A stretch of DNA of 12,015 nucleotides from Chloroflexota bacterium (lineage in GTDB: Bacteria > Chloroflexota > Dehalococcoidia > UBA2247 > RBG-13-53-26). Below, piece after piece: positions 1 to 6,772 of the stretch. Positions within the stretch are counted from its first letter, which is position 1; each line of letters begins with the position of its first letter. The stretch lies in contig JAFNFZ010000313.1 of assembly GCA_017885485.1 (NCBI GenBank), positions 1 to 12,015 of the forward strand. The letters are read 5' to 3'. The notes under the pieces are model-generated. The model saw only the letters and a list, made by a program, of their open reading frames with translations, searched no databases and had not been told where the DNA came from. Position numbers and translations under genes: made by a program.

Positions 1-410
1 CCGTCGCAGGTGGCGCAGTACGAAATCCCCCGCCCCACGAGTTGCTCCTCTCCGGGCACTTCGAGCTTGCGGTACTGCGTCCCGGTGGCGATTATCACTG
101 CTCCACCTTCGAAGGTCTGGTCGCTGGTCACAACACGGTGTGGCTGCCCGGCTTGAATGCCGGTGACGTCAGCCGTGGCGATTTCCAGTCCGTACTTGCC
201 TGCCTGCTGATGCATCAGGGAAGCCAGATCGAGTCCGGAGATTCCCTGGGGAAAGCCGGGGTAGTTCTCTATGAGCGTGGCGTTGACCATCTGGCCGCCA
301 AAGAGACCGCGCTCTATCAGAAGGCTCTTCAGCCCCATCCTGGAAGTGTAGACCCCGGCCGTGAGCCCGGCGGGGCCGCCACCGATGATGATCACTTCAT
401 GCTTGTTCAT
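1..410 (-). CDS. trxB: Thioredoxin reductase, N-terminal 136 codons (cut by window edge)
   Basis: This is the N-terminal part of an FAD/NADPH-dependent thioredoxin reductase, the cytoplasmic flavoprotein that reduces thioredoxin. The ATG at 410-408 opens MNKHEVIIIGGGPAG, the FAD-binding Rossmann GxGxxG-type motif at residues 10-15. It continues through GLFGGQMVNATLIENYPG, typical of the family, and an ATG-type motif (IIATGTQYRKL). The reading frame leaves the window just after the redox-active CATC motif (Cys131, Cys134) followed by Asp-Gly. About 175 residues should lie beyond position 1. GGGAG four bases upstream of the ATG is the likely ribosome binding site. The start overlaps the end of the upstream surface-protein gene by 14 bp, so the two are probably cotranscribed. 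The family call is very secure; the symbol rests on family only. Confidence 0.95.
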   Translation of the reverse strand, partial: MNKHEVIIIGGGPAGLTAGVYTSRMGLKSLLIERGLFGGQMVNATLIENYPGFPQGISGLDLASLMHQQAGKYGLEIATADVTGIQAGQPHRVVTSDQTFEGGAVIIATGTQYRKLEVPGEEQLVGRGISYCATCD

Positions 411-1356
411 TGGGCTCCCGTCTCTCCAGCTTCAGGCGGAACTTGCTCTTGAGTACTAGCACCGCCACGATGATCAGGCCAACCGAGGCGATGGCGATAA
501 TTATGACCTTCCAGGGGATGATCCAGAAATTGCCGTCCATGCTCTTGTTCACCAGCTCCTCATGGTCATCGAAGTAGCCGATGACAAAGTTGGCCTTCAC
601 CGGACCGACGAAGGGGGTCTTCTCCCAGGTTCCCGTTATGGCCCGCTCCGCGCCGGGCAGGACCGTCGTCTGGCCCAAATCGATTTCGCCGGCCTGTCGG
701 CCGCGGAAATCGGTGAAGTAGGCCTTGGTGGCGATGGTCAGGTGCACATTGCCTGTATTGTGGACCACAGCTCCGATTTGGACGGGGCCTCCATCCACCC
801 ATCCGGGCAGCATTAGGGAACTGATTTCGGCATTGGCTACAATATCTGCGTCGCTTACGCCGGGGATGGTCAGGTAGAACAGGGACGGAATTCTGCCAGC
901 CACGGCTACCGAAACGCCTGGCTGGGTTTCGGGCGGAACGGTCTCGAAGAACAAGGCGGCATAGTGACCGCCGGGTTCCACCGCTTGAGGTACTGAGATA
1001 GTGACTTGCACCTGCTTGGTCTCGCCCGGGCCGAGAACGAACTCGGACTCTTGGATGTCAAGCCAACTGGCGCAGGAATAGCTCTCATGCCCCGGTTCGG
1101 AGAAGGTGTAATTGTTCTCCCTGTCGATGGAGAAGTCCAAGGCGTACACTCGCACTCTGGTTGGCTCATCACCCGTATTCCGTAGGCTGATCTCCTGGGT
1201 GGAGGTCTCCCCACTGTTGACCATAAGGTCTGTCTTTGTGGGCGAGAGCATTATGCTGACACCGGCCGATGCGGGCAGTGACGATATGTGAAGAACAGGC
1301 AGAACGGCCAGGAATACCGCCAGTGCCCTGGCTAAGTATCTCAACATTGTCAGCAT
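397..1356 (-). CDS. Membrane-anchored surface protein, WxLIP/DUF916-like
   Basis: From the ATG at 1356-1354 this is a 319-residue exported protein. Residues 1-31 form a signal peptide (MLTMLRYLARALAVFLAVLP, ending in PASA). The extracellular part looks like two beta-sandwich domains: the first has a repeated pattern of SGET.. LRNTGDEPTRV and LGPGETKQVQVTISVP, and the second has VVHNTGNVHLT. Near the C-terminus FWIIPWK leads into a hydrophobic helix (VIIIAIASVGLIIVAVLVL) followed by a basic cytoplasmic tail. This order (signal peptide, DUF916-type domain, second domain, C-terminal anchor) matches WxL-interacting proteins of Gram-positive bacteria, which bind peptidoglycan and WxL proteins. The frame is open back to an ATG at 1443, but that extension reads through two strong hairpins, so I prefer 1356; an ATG at 1347 is also possible. 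No clear Shine-Dalgarno precedes either. The stop overlaps the thioredoxin reductase start. Confidence 0.75.
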   Translation of the reverse strand: MLTMLRYLARALAVFLAVLPVLHISSLPASAGVSIMLSPTKTDLMVNSGETSTQEISLRNTGDEPTRVRVYALDFSIDRENNYTFSEPGHESYSCASWLDIQESEFVLGPGETKQVQVTISVPQAVEPGGHYAALFFETVPPETQPGVSVAVAGRIPSLFYLTIPGVSDADIVANAEISSLMLPGWVDGGPVQIGAVVHNTGNVHLTIATKAYFTDFRGRQAGEIDLGQTTVLPGAERAITGTWEKTPFVGPVKANFVIGYFDDHEELVNKSMDGNFWIIPWKVIIIAIASVGLIIVAVLVLKSKFRLKLERREPNEQA

Positions 1357-1393
1357 GATAGGTTCACAGAACCCGGCAAACCACACAAGAACA

Positions 1394-1442
1394 GGGGAGG
1401 GGCTTTCCCCCTCCCCGTCGTTGGAGGCCAAGACGGCCTCCA
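1394..1442 (-). terminator. Tandem perfect hairpins, probable terminator
   Basis: Two adjacent perfect inverted repeats lie about 60 bases past the stop of the WxL-like gene. The first, read on the minus strand, is TGGAGGCC, loop GTCTT, GGCCTCCA (1442-1422). Five bases later comes GGGGAGGGG, loop GAAAG, CCCCTCCCC (1416-1394). The second is followed by a T-rich stretch, TGTTCTTGTGTGGTTT. The arrangement fits termination or attenuation between the two surface-protein genes. The T tract is not a clean run, so intrinsic termination is likely rather than certain. Confidence 0.6.
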
Positions 1443-1504
1443 TTACATCCGAGAACGGAAGACTCTAACTCAAAGGGCTTGTTCTGATCCGGGCAGAGTC
1501 AATC

Positions 1505-2044
1505 CTATGATGGTACCACGGTGTAGGTGTGAGTGGCGGAATACCCTTGTGGCAACTGATCGGCCGGTATGACAAGGGAGTAAGTCACGGCTACCCTGCA
1601 ATCGCCTGTAGCTGTTCCAACTGTCCACACGTTGGTGTCTGTGGTATCGAACTGCGTTGCACCCACTCCGGTGCCTGCCGGAGGAGCAGGACTGCCCGAG
1701 GCAGAGGCATATGTAAAACAGGAACTGCTTACATGATGAGTTCCGTCTTCGCCGGCTAGGCCACAGGTAATGGCAGTGTCCGAACTCCTTTTCACATAGA
1801 GAGTCCAATTCGTGTTGGAGCCTACTCGCGCCTGAATCGTGCCGGTCTGGGTAGTCCCAGCCCCTTTGCTTCCCCACTGCACATTAGCGCCATCTTCGAG
1901 CATGAGGGAAAGCGTGGAGCTGACAGTGACGCTGGGGCTGACAGTGCCTGTTGTGGCGGCTCCAGCCGATCCGAACAGATAGAACAAAGAGAGGACTATT
2001 GTTGCCCCCAGGGCAAGTGTGACCAGGGCCATTCTTAGTTTCAA
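1505..2044 (-). CDS. Small secreted WxL-like surface protein
   Basis: Read from a TTG at 2044, this is a 179-residue exported protein. MKLRMALVTLALGATIVLSLFYLFGSAGA is a typical signal peptide and is followed by a Thr/Ser/Val-rich mature chain. Around residue 80 the chain reads NTNWTLYV, resembling the first WxL motif of WxL cell-wall-binding domains. The C-terminus GYSATHTYTVVPS has the form of the terminal WxL strand, with Tyr in place of Trp. Three cysteines (about residues 94, 109 and 149) are present in the mature chain. A DUF916/WxLIP-like anchored protein is encoded immediately downstream, the usual partner of WxL proteins, which supports the reading. The TTG start is chosen because AGAGGAGG lies 8 bases before it; an upstream ATG at 2083 has no such site and lies in the putative promoter. 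The export call is firm and the WxL assignment tentative. Confidence 0.7.
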   Translation of the reverse strand: MKLRMALVTLALGATIVLSLFYLFGSAGAATTGTVSPSVTVSSTLSLMLEDGANVQWGSKGAGTTQTGTIQARVGSNTNWTLYVKRSSDTAITCGLAGEDGTHHVSSSCFTYASASGSPAPPAGTGVGATQFDTTDTNVWTVGTATGDCRVAVTYSLVIPADQLPQGYSATHTYTVVPS

Positions 2045-2052
2045 CAAGATTC

Positions 2053-2060
2053 CCTCCTCT
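2053..2060 (-). promoter_or_regulatory. Ribosome binding site AGAGGAGG deciding a TTG start
   Basis: A strong Shine-Dalgarno lies 8 bases before the TTG at 2044 and 5 before the TTG at 2047. It sets the start of the secreted WxL-like protein after, not at, the upstream ATG at 2083. Confidence 0.7.
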
Positions 2061-2078
2061 TTTGAAAATATAGGCGCT

Positions 2079-2108
2079 ATCATATCATGCCTAACTCGCA
2101 GAGTGCAA
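2079..2108 (-). promoter_or_regulatory. Candidate sigma-70-type promoter for the surface-protein genes
   Basis: On the minus strand TTGCAC (2108-2103) and TATGAT (2084-2079) are separated by 18 bases, just upstream of the ribosome binding site of the WxL-like gene. The -10 box matches the consensus at five of six positions; the -35 box is weak. The implied leader is short. This is a motif match only. Confidence 0.35.
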
Positions 2109-2481
2109 CAATGTGCACGGTGAAGCGTGTTGTAGGCGGGATTATGTCGCGTCTATTGAACCTCCATTGTCTTGAATCACTCGAAGACAGATGAATGCCG
2201 ATTTGCGCCTTCTGGGCTCTTGGGAATATGGGAGTTCACAAAAGGGAGATGGCATTATGTCTGATTCCGACATCAATCGCCAAACCGGGGGAGATCTGTC
2301 TCGAGCCCCCTTTAGAGAACCTCCGCAGGAGAGGGCGTTACAGTGATCGTCAATATGGGTGTGGTTGCAAAAACGGGAGACGCGTGATAGAGTCGCTTCA
2401 CTGCAAACTCGTGTCGTGTTAAGATTGGCTGGTTAGGTACTCTGCTGGCCTCATTCCGGTAGCCCTGGGATAATTGGGTAG
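2109..2481. other. Divergent intergenic region, no convincing gene
   Basis: This stretch separates the minus-strand surface-protein genes from the plus-strand glycan genes. A 75-codon plus-strand reading frame at 2195-2422 lacks a good ribosome binding site and its product is not recognisable, so I do not call it. At 2287-2310 there is an imperfect hairpin: GGGG plus GAGA paired with TCTC and CCCC with a 3-base bulge, followed by TTT. At 2365-2393 TTGCAA and TAGAGT are 17 bases apart, a weak candidate promoter for the plus-strand genes. I see no tRNA or known riboswitch. Confidence 0.5.
2365..2393 (+). promoter_or_regulatory. Weak candidate promoter for the glycosyltransferase block
   Basis: TTGCAA (2365-2370) and TAGAGT (2388-2393), 17 bases apart, each match the sigma-70 consensus at four of six positions. 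They lie about 100 bases before the first plus-strand glycosyltransferase. Motif match only. Confidence 0.2.
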
Positions 2482-2489
2482 AAGGTGAT
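2482..2489 (+). promoter_or_regulatory. Ribosome binding site AAGGTGAT deciding a GTG start
   Basis: AAGGTGAT is complementary to the 16S anti-Shine-Dalgarno end and ends 4 bases before the GTG at 2494. It favours that start over the GTG at 2485, which lies inside the site. Confidence 0.5.
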
Positions 2490-2493
2490 AGCT

Positions 2494-3441
2494 GTGGCGA
2501 ACCTGAAAACGACTGAAAACGAAAGACACAAGCCTCGGATCATCGCTGCCATTCCCTGCTTCAACGAGGAGCGCTTCATCGGCAGTGTGATCCTCAAGGC
2601 AAAGAAGCATGTAGACAGGGTGCTGGTCATAGATGATGGCTCGAGCGATGCCAGTGCTGAGGTTGCCGGCGAGGCCGGCGCCATAGTATACCGACATGAC
2701 TGCAACAAAGGCTATGGGGCAGCCGTTCGCACTGCTCTGCAGAAGGGCAGAGAGCAGAACGCAGATATCCTGGTGATAATCGATGGCGATGGGCAGCATG
2801 ACCCCGCCGACATATCACGACTGGCCAAACCAATACTCACTGGTGAAGCTGAGGTAGTCATCGGCTCACGATTTCTGGGCGAAGGCCAGAGGTCACCTTT
2901 TTATCGTCGCCTGGGGCAACGTGTCTTGACGGCGGTCACCAACGTAGGCTCGGGACACAAGCTCAGTGACTCACAGAGCGGCTTCAGAGCGTACTCGTCC
3001 AAAGCTCTCAGAGAGTTGAATCTGTCAGAGAATGGCATGTCGGTGAGCTCGGAGATCCAGTTTGCCATAAGCAAAGCCGGGCTCAAAGTGGCGGAGGTGC
3101 CCATCTCTGTTTCCTACGTAGGCAAGGCGAAGCGTAACCCAGTGGGCCATGGGATGAATGTGCTAAGCAGAGTGCTGGTGCTGATGAGCCTGAGGCAGCC
3201 GTTGCTGCTGTTTGGCATCCCTGGAATCGTGCTTCTGATTGGGGGACTGGCACTGGGCATACGAGTACTGGATATCTACAGCAAGAGCAGCACACTGGCG
3301 ATTGGCACTTTTCTGACTGCCATGCTGCTGTGCCTGACCGGGGTTCTGGCACTCTTCGCTGCCCTGATGCTGCAATCGATGAAGGAGCTCATGCGGCGGG
3401 AGTGGGATCGCTTTGAAAGGACAGAGAACTCGCAGCAATAG
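2494..3441 (+). CDS. GT2 glycosyltransferase, polyprenyl-phosphate sugar synthase-like, two C-terminal membrane helices
   Basis: This 315-residue protein is a family 2 glycosyltransferase of the dolichol-phosphate-mannose synthase type. Enzymes of this type move a sugar from a nucleotide donor, often to a polyprenyl phosphate at the cytoplasmic membrane face. The GT-A fold shows as IPCFNEE (about 20-26), DDGSSD (47-52), the metal-binding DGDGQHDP (97-104), GSRFLGEG, and SQSGFRAYS of the acceptor side. Two hydrophobic helices follow (about residues 237-258 and 270-292), then a short basic tail. The GTG at 2494 is preferred because AAGGTGAT at 2482-2489 precedes it; a GTG at 2485 lies inside that site. 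It opens the plus-strand block, 125 bp before the acetyltransferase. Donor and acceptor cannot be told from sequence. Confidence 0.85.
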   Translation: MANLKTTENERHKPRIIAAIPCFNEERFIGSVILKAKKHVDRVLVIDDGSSDASAEVAGEAGAIVYRHDCNKGYGAAVRTALQKGREQNADILVIIDGDGQHDPADISRLAKPILTGEAEVVIGSRFLGEGQRSPFYRRLGQRVLTAVTNVGSGHKLSDSQSGFRAYSSKALRELNLSENGMSVSSEIQFAISKAGLKVAEVPISVSYVGKAKRNPVGHGMNVLSRVLVLMSLRQPLLLFGIPGIVLLIGGLALGIRVLDIYSKSSTLAIGTFLTAMLLCLTGVLALFAALMLQSMKELMRREWDRFERTENSQQ

Positions 3442-3443
3442 GA

Positions 3444-3490
3444 GGATGGTAGTGAGGGCTGGTCTGACCATCTGATGGCGGGACCATCAG
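3444..3490 (+). other. Alternating inverted repeats with a 7-bp hairpin after the GT2 gene
   Basis: Just past the stop codon, GGATGGT (3444-3450) can pair with ACCATC (3467-3472). A perfect hairpin CTGATGG, loop CGGGA, CCATCAG then spans 3472-3490. Because the four short arms are nearly the same sequence, GATGGT at the start could instead pair with the last ACCATC (3483-3488). There is no T run after it, so it is not a typical intrinsic terminator. It might be an attenuator or an RNA-processing site between the first and second genes. Confidence 0.35.
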
Positions 3491-3566
3491 TTCATGCCGG
3501 ATTATCCACGAGACAATGGATCCATGCAGGGCCTGAGGCGTCTCTTCCTTAACATTTGGGCTTGGT

Positions 3567-4112
3567 ATGCGGTTGACAAGGTACATGAGCAAGTGTGTAA
3601 GACTACTGGCATTGGTGCTCTATTACGGTTGCGCCAGGCACTTGCCCGCGTCTTACAACCCATTCGGACTGGGCATTGGCAGGAGGCTGAGGGCGGCACT
3701 GTGCCGACGCATATTCCTGAGGTATGGCAGGGGCGCGGGGGTCGAAAGAGGGGTCTATTTTGGTATCGGCAACCATATTGCTGTGGGAGCCTACTCGGGA
3801 ATTGGCATCGACGCGCGACTGCATGGTCCGGGTAATATCACTGTTGGCGATCACATGATGTTCGCACCGGATGTGGTGATTGTCACCGGGAATCACAGGT
3901 TTGGTGATGTAGGTGAACCTATCCAAGGGCAGGGAGGGGATGTGGCTCCCGTAGTGATAGAGGACGATGTTTGGATAGGCATCCGTGTGACCATCCTGCC
4001 AGGTGTGACAATTGGTAGAGGCTCGGTGATTGGGGCAGGTGCCGTTGTTACGAAGGACATACCTCCCTTTGCCATTGTGGGGGGGTGTTCCGGCCAGGGT
4101 CATAGGCTATAG
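3567..4112 (+). CDS. Left-handed beta-helix O-acetyltransferase (LacA/NodL/WbbJ type), C-terminus frameshifted
   Basis: The 181-residue product is a hexapeptide-repeat acyltransferase that would transfer an acetyl group from acetyl-CoA to a sugar hydroxyl. Hexapeptide turns run from about residue 60 to 165 ([20 protein letters not shown], then [33 protein letters not shown]). His110 in the GNHRF segment is the expected catalytic histidine. The normal family ending, IVGGVPA(K/R)xIGYR, is broken: a run of seven G at 4079-4085 shifts the frame, so the protein ends [10 protein letters not shown]. With six G the frame would read [19 protein letters not shown] and stop at 4143, a 191-residue protein. 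The start is uncertain: ATG 3567 lacks a clear ribosome binding site, and ATG 3585 is an alternative. The helix and active site are intact, so some activity is possible. The neighbouring glycosyltransferases suggest glycan acetylation. Confidence 0.85.
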   Translation: MRLTRYMSKCVRLLALVLYYGCARHLPASYNPFGLGIGRRLRAALCRRIFLRYGRGAGVERGVYFGIGNHIAVGAYSGIGIDARLHGPGNITVGDHMMFAPDVVIVTGNHRFGDVGEPIQGQGGDVAPVVIEDDVWIGIRVTILPGVTIGRGSVIGAGAVVTKDIPPFAIVGGCSGQGHRL

Positions 4113-4143
4113 GGACAAGAAGCACTCCCCACAGGATGCGTAG
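4079..4143 (+). other. G7 homopolymer frameshift and out-of-frame acetyltransferase tail
   Basis: Seven consecutive G (4079-4085) follow the codons for Ala-Ile-Val. Dropping one G restores [18 protein letters not shown], the conserved acyl-CoA-binding tail of LacA-type acetyltransferases, ending at a TAG at 4141-4143. The quality of the restored tail makes a single-base insertion in the tract close to certain, whether real, phase-variable or an assembly error. Confidence 0.85.
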
Positions 4144-4183
4144 TTTGGAGATGTGCATCGAGTCTTGTGTAGGATTGGGGCTT

Positions 4184-4190
4184 GCAGGAG
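4184..4190 (+). promoter_or_regulatory. Ribosome binding site GCAGGAG deciding a TTG start
   Basis: GCAGGAG ends 4 bases before the TTG at 4195, where the protein acquires the standard GT4 beginning RILQVTPFYPP. The GTG at 4153 in the same frame would add 14 residues unlike the family and has no better site. Confidence 0.6.
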
Positions 4191-4194
4191 TCAA

Positions 4195-5358
4195 TTGAGA
4201 ATTCTGCAGGTCACTCCATTCTATCCTCCACATGTTGGTGGTATCGAATTTCATGTTGAGGCTCTGAGCCGGAAGCTTGTGGAGGCCGGTCATGAGGTAG
4301 TCGTATATACTTCGAACGTACCGAAGACCGGAGGATATGAAGTAGTGCATGGCGTGGAAGTGCACAGGTTCAGGGCCGTGTTCTCGCCCTTCAACAATCC
4401 AGTTATGCCGGGGCTGTTCCCAAAGCTGCTGAAGAGCAGCGAGTTTGATGTCGTTCATGCCCATGGCCACTTCCACATCTCTTCCAGCTTAACGGTATTT
4501 TCGAATATGTTTGCGAGGCGTCCCATCGTCCTAACCTCACATGGGGCGATTCTCGGGTATCGGGGACTGAGAAGAGCCGTTGAAGTGGTCTTTAACAAGA
4601 CTGTCGGCGAATGGACCCTAAGGTCGGTGGACAGGATCATTGCCCTTTCTCCGAGCCAAGCGTGCATTCTGGGGGGACTAGGGGCCAAACCCGATCGCAT
4701 GTCTGTCATACCAGGGTGGGTGGACCTGGATCGCATTGATCTGCGAGCAGATGCCCGAGGTTTTCGCAGCAAGTATAGCCTTGGAGACAGAAAGCTCATC
4801 CTGTTCGTAGGTCGACTCCTACCGATAAAAGGGTTGACGTATCTCATCCAGGCGGCAAGGCGTACCGGCACGAGACCTGCCGTGGTCGTCATAGGTGGTG
4901 AAGCACCAGGGTATGGGGGCACCAAGCAGGCACTGGTACAGGAAGTGCGGCAACTGGGATTAGAGCGCGATGTGTTCTTCGTCGGGAACTTCGCCAAGGG
5001 AGAACTCGGAGCGGCGTATGTGGCGGCTGATGTATTTGTGCTGCCTTCGCTTGGGGAGGGTATGCCACTAGCACTGCTCGAGGCGATGAGTTATGGAAAG
5101 TGTGTAGTGACAACAGATGTTCCGGGCAACAGGGATGTGGTGGAGGATGGGAGGAATGGAGTGGTAGTGGAGCCGCGGAATCCGATGGCGCTGGCGGAGA
5201 AGATTGATCTCCTGTTAGGGGATGAGGCATTGCGGGAAAGACTGGGTAATCAGGCACGGCGTGATATCGAACGGGATTATGATTCTGATATCATTCTTGG
5301 GAAGATTCTGGAACTGTACCGAGAGATCCAGGATGAACCCAGTCGAAGAAAGAGCTGA
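4195..5358 (+). CDS. GT4 glycosyltransferase (first of three)
   Basis: This 387-residue GT-B enzyme of family GT4 retains the anomeric configuration while transferring a sugar from a nucleotide donor in the cytoplasm. The N-terminal domain begins RILQVTPFYPPHVGGIE with the glycine-rich loop at residues 15-16, then HAHGHFHISS (88-97). The C-terminal domain starts at LILFVGRLLPIKG (201-213) and carries the EX7E donor motif EGMPLALLE (Glu288, Glu296), then AMSYGKCVVTTDVPG. Length is normal for the family. The TTG start at 4195 is chosen over GTG 4153 because of the GCAGGAG site and because the family alignment begins there. It lies 52 bp after the restored end of the acetyltransferase and fits the same operon. 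The sugar specificity is unknown. Confidence 0.9.
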   Translation: MRILQVTPFYPPHVGGIEFHVEALSRKLVEAGHEVVVYTSNVPKTGGYEVVHGVEVHRFRAVFSPFNNPVMPGLFPKLLKSSEFDVVHAHGHFHISSSLTVFSNMFARRPIVLTSHGAILGYRGLRRAVEVVFNKTVGEWTLRSVDRIIALSPSQACILGGLGAKPDRMSVIPGWVDLDRIDLRADARGFRSKYSLGDRKLILFVGRLLPIKGLTYLIQAARRTGTRPAVVVIGGEAPGYGGTKQALVQEVRQLGLERDVFFVGNFAKGELGAAYVAADVFVLPSLGEGMPLALLEAMSYGKCVVTTDVPGNRDVVEDGRNGVVVEPRNPMALAEKIDLLLGDEALRERLGNQARRDIERDYDSDIILGKILELYREIQDEPSRRKS

Positions 5359-5445
5359 GAGGAAATCGGGCGCCGGTTTGTGGCAGGTCATCATAGGTAG
5401 GTTTTGTTGGGACAGCACCATTCAACGTCAGTGCTCTGAGGCCCA

Positions 5446-6651
5446 GTGTGTACTGAAGAAGCGGTGGAAAAGAAGTCGAACCAGCAACACGCCATCGCAG
5501 TAGTCGTATTCCCGTTGAGGAATCCAGACCAGCCGTGTGGTCAACTTCCTCTCGGTATGTACACGAATGTACTGGCCGCTCTGGCTAGGGATGTCACGGT
5601 TATCACCGGGAACTACTTCCCCGCCAGCAATCCGAGTAATGTGCGGATAGTCAACGTGAAAGCCTCGGTGGTCAAGTCGCTCAATGAACGCATTATGTCC
5701 AAAATGTGGCGACTCTTGACATCTCAGTTCACCCTGTCGGTTGAGCTGCTGGCGTTGAGAAAAGACATGGACATAGTCATTCTACTCTTTGGGAGAGGCA
5801 CAGTGTTCCTGCCTACCCTGCTGGCATGGGCCTTGAGAAAGAAGATTATTGTCGTTGTGACGGGTTCAGAGGCTCAGAGTATCAAGCAAATGTACCCCGC
5901 ACCTCTCGGATGGATATTGGCATCGATAACCGAGGTCATAGAAGGTGCCAACCATGTCCTGGCTCAGAGAATAGCCCTGGAATCACCACGCATGCTTGAA
6001 TCGCCAGGCATCGGTAGGTTCAAAAACAAGACAGTCGTTTCTTCGGCCCTGATCTATGTAGATACAGATCTTTTCTGCATCAAGCTGGGCTTTGCAGAAC
6101 GACAGAACGTGGTTGGCTATGTCGGTCGCCTGACTGCCGAGAAGGGAGTATTGGAACTTGCTGATGCCATACCGCTTGTACTGGCGAGGCGGAGCGATGT
6201 GAGGTTTGTCATAGTTGGTGATGGACCCTTGAAAGATGAGATGATTCGGAGATTACAGCAGGCAGGATGCATGAGCAGTGTCGACTTCAGTGGTTGGGTG
6301 CCATATGCGCAGGTCCCAGAGGCTCTGAATGGAATGAAAGTCCATGTCCTCCCCTCATACACGGAATCTCTGCCAGCCGCCAATCTCCAGGCTATGGCTT
6401 GTGGAGCTATTTCTGTGGCAAATGCCGTAGGTGGTGTTCTGGACACAGTGGTTGACAATAGGACTGGTTTCCTGCTGAAGGACAATAGGCCTCCGACGAT
6501 AGCTGACAAGATCATTGAGGTATTGGATCACCCCGATTTGGAGAGGATGCAGGCCGATGCCAGAACCTTTGTGGAGGATAACTTCACTTATGAGAGGACA
6601 GTCGAGCGTTGGAGAGATGTCCTCAAGGGGACATGCATAGACAGTACTTAG
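5446..6651 (+). CDS. GT4 glycosyltransferase (second of three), modified EX7E motif
   Basis: This 401-residue GT-B enzyme looks like family GT4. The C-terminal domain is clear: NVVGYVGRLTAEKG (221-233), RFVIVGDGPLKDEM (253-266) and VHVLPSYTESLPAANLQAMACG (299-320). In the EX7E motif the first glutamate is Glu307, but the second position is Gln315 instead of Glu. The N-terminal domain is divergent; it lacks the usual glycine-rich GG motif and reads PLRNPDQPCGQLPLGMY. The GTG at 5446 has GAGG five bases upstream (5437-5440), a modest ribosome binding site. An inverted repeat follows the stop directly. It sits between two other GT4 genes, with gaps of about 90 and 120 bp. It probably adds another sugar of the same glycan. 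Confidence 0.85.
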   Translation: MCTEEAVEKKSNQQHAIAVVVFPLRNPDQPCGQLPLGMYTNVLAALARDVTVITGNYFPASNPSNVRIVNVKASVVKSLNERIMSKMWRLLTSQFTLSVELLALRKDMDIVILLFGRGTVFLPTLLAWALRKKIIVVVTGSEAQSIKQMYPAPLGWILASITEVIEGANHVLAQRIALESPRMLESPGIGRFKNKTVVSSALIYVDTDLFCIKLGFAERQNVVGYVGRLTAEKGVLELADAIPLVLARRSDVRFVIVGDGPLKDEMIRRLQQAGCMSSVDFSGWVPYAQVPEALNGMKVHVLPSYTESLPAANLQAMACGAISVANAVGGVLDTVVDNRTGFLLKDNRPPTIADKIIEVLDHPDLERMQADARTFVEDNFTYERTVERWRDVLKGTCIDST

Positions 6652-6677
6652 TTCATCTGAACTGTGCATCAGATGGA
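6652..6677 (+). other. Hairpin directly after the second GT4 gene
   Basis: CATCTGA (6654-6660), loop ACTGTGCA, TCAGATG (6669-6675) is a perfect 7-bp stem. It extends by a U-G and a U-A pair to 6652-6677 and begins right after the TAG stop. The octamer GTGCATCA occurs twice (6664-6671 and 6679-6686). There is no T tract, so this is a weak terminator candidate at best; it could stabilise or process the transcript. Confidence 0.3.
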
Positions 6678-6772
6678 AGTGCATCATAATGAGAAGGATA
6701 TCTTGGTAGGGCAACAATTGCCAGGGAATTGCACGCAAATTCATCGTTCCCATCAGGCCGAGGCGCAGAATA

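Noticed and set aside
1357..1443. N-terminal extension of the WxLIP-like protein to an ATG at 1443
   Set aside because: It would be encoded by two perfect hairpins and would place about 29 non-signal residues before a normal signal peptide.
2101..2200. tRNA-like GGTTCAA on the minus strand
   Set aside because: No acceptor stem, anticodon arm or CCA end can be formed around it.
2195..2422. 75-codon plus-strand frame in the divergent intergenic region
   Set aside because: No ribosome binding site, no recognisable domain, and composition unlike the neighbouring genes.
3603..4103. 166-codon minus-strand frame opposite the acetyltransferase
   Set aside because: Shadow of a gene with clear hexapeptide repeats; the product resembles nothing known.
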